DNA of 64,000 nucleotides from Cryptomeria japonica. Its lineage: Eukaryota; Streptophyta; Pinopsida; Cupressales; Cupressaceae. Numbering within the stretch: the first letter of the stretch is position 1; each line of letters opens with the position of its first letter. The translations under genes were made by a program, and so were the position numbers. The DNA is taken from contig NC_081412.1 in the NCBI RefSeq assembly GCF_030272615.1, forward strand, positions 673,519,823 to 673,583,822. Reading direction: 5' to 3'. Under the pieces are notes generated by a model that did not search any database, was not told the origin of the DNA, and saw only the letters and a program-made list of their open reading frames with translations. Shown in pieces: positions 58,135-64,000 of this stretch.

Positions 58135-61100
58135 GGGTAAAAACTTTATTTAAAATCAAACACAAGAACAAAAATGAACCACAAACCCAGCCAAAGATCA
58201 TCCATCTTCATAACTATCCGTGTCCTCAGTAAAAATCTTCTACAAGTTCTGACAGTAATCCAAGGAGAGATGATCCTAACTTTCAACTTTCCAGTCACTA
58301 CCATGTTTTGAGGCCCACTAAGCCAAACAATTAGCTTCTCTATTCCATTCATGAGGAATGTGGATGAAAGACACCTACTCCAACTAAGAACTAATTTGAA
58401 AAATCTGATGAACAATCCCTACCAGTTGCCAATGAATCCCACTCACCTTCTACTCTGTCAATAAGTTAACAATAATTTGTGAATCTAATTTGTAGATAAC
58501 CTTCCTTCATCCCAACTAATAAGCACGCTCTAGGGCATGGAGAATTGCAAATCTCTCCATAAAATTATTAGACTACTTCCCTTTATTCACCAAAAAGAAG
58601 AAAACCACCTCCCCCATATGATTCCTACCAACGCCACCAACCCCAGCAGGGCTTCGGTTACCCCTAGAGGAGCCATCGTTGTTAATCTTGATAAACACAT
58701 CCTGAGGGGGCATCCACCTTCCCACTCTTTGAGCCTTCTTCATAGCACGTCTACCTCTCCTGAAATAAGCTGAGGTGGGAGACAACTCCTGCAAACCCAA
58801 CCTACTCACAATATCTGCCTCATCTCTATCCAAAGGAAAATTCACCTCACATTTAGCTTCCACTGTCTCTTGAATCATAACAATGATTCTATTCCACACT
58901 TGCTGAACTAATAGTTTGACCTCACAAAAGATCCTCTTGTTCCTCTCTAGCCAGATCTGCCACAGTATGAAAATGGGCCCAATATACTAGACAATCTGGA
59001 GGAAGGAGGACAAGATAGGAGGTCTACCCAAAATGATCCAAAACTTGACCAAAGAATCTACATGAACACAAGGATGCTTCCACACCCCCCACCAGTAATG
59101 CCAAATAAGCAAAGAGAAGGGGCATCTAAAGAACAGGTGTAAGGAATCCTCCTCCCTATTACCAAACAAAGTACAAATGGAAGGCCCCAAGAATCCTGAC
59201 TTGCGATATTGTTCCAAGTTAGGCATCTATTCAAATCCAAAGTCCAAGCGAAGCAGTTACACTTCAACTAAGAAAAATTATTCCACACATGTTTCCACTA
59301 GTGCACCTCTCTTCACTCTAGTCTTTGGTTTAATAGTTCTCGGTATCCACTAGCCATAGTAAAGATTCCCTTAGGATTTGAAAACCAAGCAAGTCCATCC
59401 CTACCCTTGAGGGAACTATAGTGTCTACTCGCCAGAATGCCATGCAACTCAGCACAATCTCTATCCATCTGAGCAACGGGCCACTCATTAGGAGCCTTCC
59501 ACTACTCCAGCTCTAGCTGCTCACATCTATAAACAACCTTGAAGTCACTCTCCCTTGACCATCCTACCTCCAAAAACCTCTAGCAAAGATTCCAAAGTTT
59601 AGAAAACTGATCAAGGATGGGGGATATCCACCTGATCAAGGATGGGGGGTATCCACCCCAAGATTCATTCCAGAAAAGGACCTCTTCCACCCTCCTACAT
59701 ATCTAAAAGAGTCCTTACTTAATAAGAGAAGCCCCCTTCTTGAGAGTATACCAAATCTTTGAGCCTTTTCCCTCAAGCAAGTATCTTCGAATTTCCTCCA
59801 TCGGGATCTTCTACATATATTTGTAGGCCAAAATCCTAGCCCAGCCTCGATCCTGCTCAACACACCACCTCCAATATAATTTAGCCATCAGATCCTCCTC
59901 AAATAAAATATACTACCTTAGACCAAGCCCCCCCGACTGCTTTGGACTACACACCAACTCCCAATTGACAAGACTCCATTTGGATGAGGATAGAGTGCCT
60001 GCCCATAAGAATTGCCTTGCCAGAGAGTCCAATCACTTCAAGAACCACTTAGGAACCACTTGTAGCATACATCGATAAATCGGAAGAACCTGAAACACTG
60101 ACTGGAATAGTTGAACCCTCCCAGCAAAGGATAACCATCTGTGTGTCTAGTGTTCAAACTTCGTGCAAAATTTATCCAAGATACCCTGCCATGAATCTCT
60201 CGGAGGGTTACCAGGAGAAATAGGAATACCCAAATAAGTCAAGGGTAGAGAGCCAACTTGAAATCTTAAGATAAGAGAAATCCTCCTTTGAATAGTTCCA
60301 GGAGTGTTGAAGAAGGGGATAGAAGATTTATCCTCATTGGTCAACTGGCCCGAGGATGCAAGATAAACATCCAAAACTTTACGTAGCTTAGTAGCTTCTC
60401 TAATCCAAGCAAGTCCCATCAGGTTTGTGTTATCAACAAAATGCAAATGAGACTGTGGTTGCAAGTCATTACCCCAACTCCAACCCTGAATAATACACAA
60501 AGCCACATTAAGCTTAATCAACCTCCCTAGACCCTCAACCAGAAGAATGAATAAATAAGGGGAGAGGGGGTCCCCCTGGTGAAGACCCCTAGAAGCACCA
60601 AACAACTCAGTATGATCTCCATTGATTAGCATAGAGAAAGAGGTAGATGTGACACAACTCATAACCCATTGGATCCATTCATTAGCAAAGTCAAAATCCT
60701 TGAGGATCTTCTAGAGGAAGGACCAACAAACTCTATCATAAGCCTTAGCTATATCCAGCTTAATAAACATAGCTTTTTCCTTGGAGGTTGCCATAGAATG
60801 AATGGTCTCCATAGAAATGACCTCACCATCCAAGATTTGGTGCCCTTCCACAAACCCTCTCTGCTCCTTAGAGATAACATCCCCCAAACACTTCTTCAAC
60901 CTATCCACTATCAGCTTAGAGATGATCTTATAAATAACATTGTAGAGAGAGATAGGGTGAAACTGACCTAATCAGTCACCCCCATCACACTTGAGGATTA
61001 GAGCAATGAAAGTCACATTCAAAGCCTAAAGCATCTGCTTATTCCTTTGGGACTCTTGGACTACTTCCAATAGATCCAATTTGATAATATTCTAGAAATA

Positions 61101-61477
61101 TTTAAAGAATTCAATCGAGAACCCATCCGGTCTAGGAGCTTTTCCCTTCCTCATGTGAAAAACAATCCTCTCGAGTTGTTCCAGCAAAATAGAACCCATA
61201 AGCTACTCATTCATCTCCCTAGTAACTAGAGAAGGAATGCAAGTGAGAACCTAATTCTCCTCCACCGATTCCCCCTGAGAATCCTCACTGAATAGGGAGC
61301 GGAAATACTATAAAGACTCCCTACAGATCTCCTGCAAGGATAAAAACTGCTCCCCTCTATCATTGACCACAATAGGAATGGAATTTCCATGTCTTCTTTC
61401 TTTCACTGAGTTGAAGAAGAAAGTAGTGTTCTTATCCCTTGCTTGAAGCCAATAAATACGAGCTCTTTGTTTCCAGT
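58135..61477 (-). mobile_element. LINE-3, L1-type retrotransposon, 3' two-thirds
   Basis: Minus-strand LINE running from RT down through zf-RVT and RNase H. The 5' part (ORF1, endonuclease) is separated by the LTR element that starts at 61478 and is outside the window, or was never present. No clear A-tail is visible near 58135, so the low-coordinate end is approximate. A 25-bp tandem duplication lies at about 59608-59657. Confidence 0.85.
58300..61477 (-). pseudogene. LINE-3 ORF2 remnant: RT, zf-RVT, RNase H
   Basis: Reading the minus strand from 61477: the pre-RT linker (YWLQARDKNTTFFFNS), then RT with FHPISLYNVIYKIISKL (about 60960-60910), KLDIAKAYDRVCW (about 60750), GLHQGDPLSPYLFILLVEGL (about 60590-60535), and active site HFVDNTNLMG (F-V-D-N where F-A-D-D is expected, about 60440). 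A zf-RVT finger follows near 59170-59100 (CTLFGNREEDSLHLFFRC, first pair degraded). RNase H at about 58700-58300 has KINNDGSSRGN and a late HEWNREANCLA. Several stops and frame changes make it inactive. Confidence 0.87.
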
Positions 61478-62673
61478 TGTAGCATCCTAAAATTATGACA
61501 CCTACAATTTCGACTGCATTTCGGTCTTCACGATGCCGACGCAACATGCAACCTGAATGGAGACCCCGAAACCTGATTATGACACCAAAAACTGCATTTT
61601 TCAAGCACCCTGGCCTAAACCTCCTTGCACCCTGCTGTCCCGGGAGGTGGGACCAGAGCGCCCAGCGCCCTGGTCCCTGGGCCTATTTTGGGCCCGGTCT
61701 CCTATGGGGTATCGGGTCTTTTCGTTTGCAAATTGGAAATTAACTTTCCTGGTCAGCCTAAGGTCGGGAAAATCAGTCTATCAGCCCTAATTGACAAGTA
61801 TATAAACTACATTTTTCTCTCTCATTTGGCATGAAGAGGATATGTGTACAAAGCATGGAAACTATACTCAAGCATTCAAGCATTCAAGCATCCAAGCATT
61901 CCTTCTAAGTCTCCATTCAAGGCTAAGTGTTGCATTCAAGTCAAGGATTCAACCATTGAAGAGGAGATCACTTACAACATACAACATACAACAACATACA
62001 ACATCTATACCTTCGCACATAAGGATACAAACATCCTTAGAACAAGGTATTAGTACTTGTTTTACATTACAGACATTTACATTTATAGCAATTTCTCATT
62101 TCTTGGTTAATTCCGAAACCCGGGTTTGACCTAAAGGAAAACCCCTAATCCCTAACCCCCCAATCGTCTTCGCTTTTCTGTGTGTAGGTTGCAGGTACGT
62201 GGCTGAAATTGAAGATCTGGAATCCTTGTGCAGAGACGAACAAATCCCCCTTCGTTTCGCGGATTTTTCGGAGGACCGTGGCGCCAGGCACCATTGTCCT
62301 GACAACTTTTGTTCAAATTTGCAGGACAGCGCCGTATCGACATTTTACTGCTAATTCAAGGTCCGCAGCTTCATACTATATCCCTATCTCAGTTTATAAG
62401 CGAATCTTTGTCACTTTCTATGCATTCCTAGCTTAATTCTCTTATCAACATTCTTTACAAAAGAGGGTAGCCTTGCTGTCTTAACCCTTGAAACTCATTT
62501 AGCATCCAATCTTGCATTGTGTGGGATTGGATCTTGTGAGTTTCAACCCCTCTTTTGAATGTAAAGTCTCTCCCTTAAGTGAAAACAATCAACCCTAGGA
62601 ACCTCCCTTCTCTCTCCTCGGAGTTGGAAGAGGGGAGAGCAACTAGGGTTCGATTGCGATTTTCCACTTTACA
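61478..62673 (+). repeat. 5' LTR of gag-protease element B
   Basis: 1196 bp, about 100 bp shorter than in copy A, mainly because it has one 31-bp palindromic unit (61650-61680) instead of four. TATA box at 61799-61806. The hairpin motif at 62271-62300 has GGCGCC in place of GTGCAC. Confidence 0.93.
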
Positions 62674-63943
62674 TTTTGGTGAACCCGACGTGAACATCCT
62701 TTCTGATTATTCATGATTAGATCTGAAAATTTATTCCTTGATTACATTTCCATGTTTGATCTTTTGCAAAATTTTAGAGGTTGATTGCATAAAAACCATA
62801 CATTTTCTTTTTGAAAATTGAACTTGTGAAATATTTAATTGTTAATGCTTGCTTCAGATCTGCCCTTCTATTACAAATTATCAATTTATGTGTGTGCTTT
62901 AATTTTGAAAATTAAGTGGTTAAGTGTCAAAACCCTAATTTTTGAAACCCTCTTGATTCAACCTTTGTCCGACAATTTCACTGATCAAAACATCTCCAAA
63001 TCAGCTGTAACTTTGGATTCCGCAATAAAATCACAATATCTTTCATCCCTGAAAATTTGGAAAAAAGTTGCGAGGACCGTGTGCACTCCGAGCGCCATCA
63101 TCCTCGACATTTTTTCCGAAATTTCGGGAGCGAGATCTTACTGTATTTTTCTGCTAAAATCCAGAATTTTGGCTGATTTTATCAATTCTAACACTTTCAA
63201 AATTACAGTCAAAGTTGGTCTTGTGATTGCTTGGATTAAGGCTCCTAATCATTCAAAAATCATTGAAATTGAAATTTTGTGTCAAAATTGTGTTCTTACT
63301 GTCCTAAATCTGAACAGTGTGTTTGCATTCATTCGAAATTTCAGTGCTTTATTCAAATTCTTGCAATTTGTGACTTTTGAAATTAAGTGCTTAATTACAA
63401 CAACTTTAATTTCCGCTTTCAAACTTGAATTTTGCGTGAAATTGAGTCAATTTTTAAATTTCAAAACTTGCATTGCTTTTGACATTCCCTCTAAAATCAT
63501 AAAATTCAAAATTTCAGTTTCCCTCTCTCTTTCAAAATTCAAATCTTGCTTTTTTCAACAATCTTGGTAGTGTTCAATTTTGAGATTGCAACTTTAATTT
63601 GGCCTATCTACATATCGTAAAATCACTCAATTTTTTCGGATTAGCTTTAAAATCATCATACCTTTCATCCCTGCAAATTTCGAAAAAAGTTGCAAGGACC
63701 GTGTGAACTCCGAGCGCCACAATCCCGGACATTTTTTCTGAAATTTCAGGAGACTGTCGTGATTGCATTTAACAGCTTAAATCTAAAAGATTGGCTGATT
63801 TTACTAAAAATTTGCTACCTCTGAATTCAAAATCTTCTCTCCCTCTCTAGTGCATGAGTTTTACAACAACAAGCCCTACTTACACTATTCCCGTTAGACG
63901 AAGCCGTAGAATTAAGTCTTCCCGAGGTTTGATTACCGAGGAG

Positions 63944-64000
63944 ATGGAACCTAATTTGAATAGCCTTTTTAACAAGGACATGGGTAATTCCTCTAATCCT
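63944..64000 (+). CDS. Start of gag, element B (partial)
   Basis: ATGGAACCTAATTTGAATAG matches the gag start of copy A at 22921 and continues to the window end. Only 19 codons are visible, so integrity cannot be judged. Confidence 0.8.
   Translation, partial: MEPNLNSLFNKDMGNSSNP

Larger units (their letters stand above)
61478..64000 (+). mobile_element. Gag-protease LTR element, copy B, truncated by window end
   Basis: Same family as 20356-28308: 5' LTR 61478-62673, PBS 62677-62694, leader, and the first 19 codons of gag from ATG 63944. It is inserted in LINE-3 after CCAGT (61473-61477); the matching right target duplication would lie beyond the window. The leader frame (62839-63570, 243 codons) is open here. 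Confidence 0.93.

Noticed and set aside
61308-61604. 98-codon minus-strand frame
   Set aside because: Chimera across the junction of LINE-3 and the LTR; only the part below 61478 is real LINE sequence.

Overview
This window is plant nuclear DNA made almost entirely of decayed retrotransposons. I found no intact host gene, rRNA, tRNA or CRISPR array. Plant LINE proteins (DUF4283-type ORF1, then endonuclease, RT, zf-RVT and RNase H), Ty1/copia pol remnants, Tat/Ogre-like gag, a roughly 4-kb LTR and very long AT-rich spacers all point to a large-genome seed plant. A gymnosperm is plausible, but that is inference.

Layout. (1) 1-2926, minus strand: the first ~2.9 kb of a long LTR related to the LTRs of the large element below. 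It is cut by the left window edge and joins copia-derived DNA at 2926/2927. (2) 2927-44241: a decayed copia locus, opened by two insertions. LINE-1 (4144-11697, 13-bp target duplication) sits upstream of the gag/protease remnant. A non-coding long-LTR element of LARD type (13652-42445, 5-bp target duplication with one mismatch) sits inside pol. The LARD has itself received a non-autonomous gag-protease LTR element (20356-28308, perfect 5-bp duplication) in its internal region and LINE-2 (31188-40145, 17-bp duplication with one mismatch) in its 3' LTR. (3) 44544-48701: a second copy of the same copia locus, without these insertions and truncated in RT. It shows what the interrupted sites looked like before insertion. 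(4) 48702-58134: non-coding DNA with long pyrimidine tracts. Three tracts are each followed by the same ~200-bp tail, and there is one unrecognised gene-like fragment at 57276-57782. (5) 58135-61477, minus strand: LINE-3, broken by a second gag-protease element that starts at 61478 and runs off the right edge.

How the parts relate. The LARD and the gag-protease element have LTRs, primer-binding sites and polypurine tracts but lack RT and integrase, so they would have needed enzymes from other elements. All coding regions carry stops or frameshifts, so the locus looks silent. The most interesting signals are the LARD; the gag-only element with a recurrent hairpin motif in its LTR and leader and a palindromic 31-bp minisatellite in its LTR; a GGTAGC/GCTACC palindrome cluster present in one LTR of a pair but not the other; and the pyrimidine-tract repeat family.
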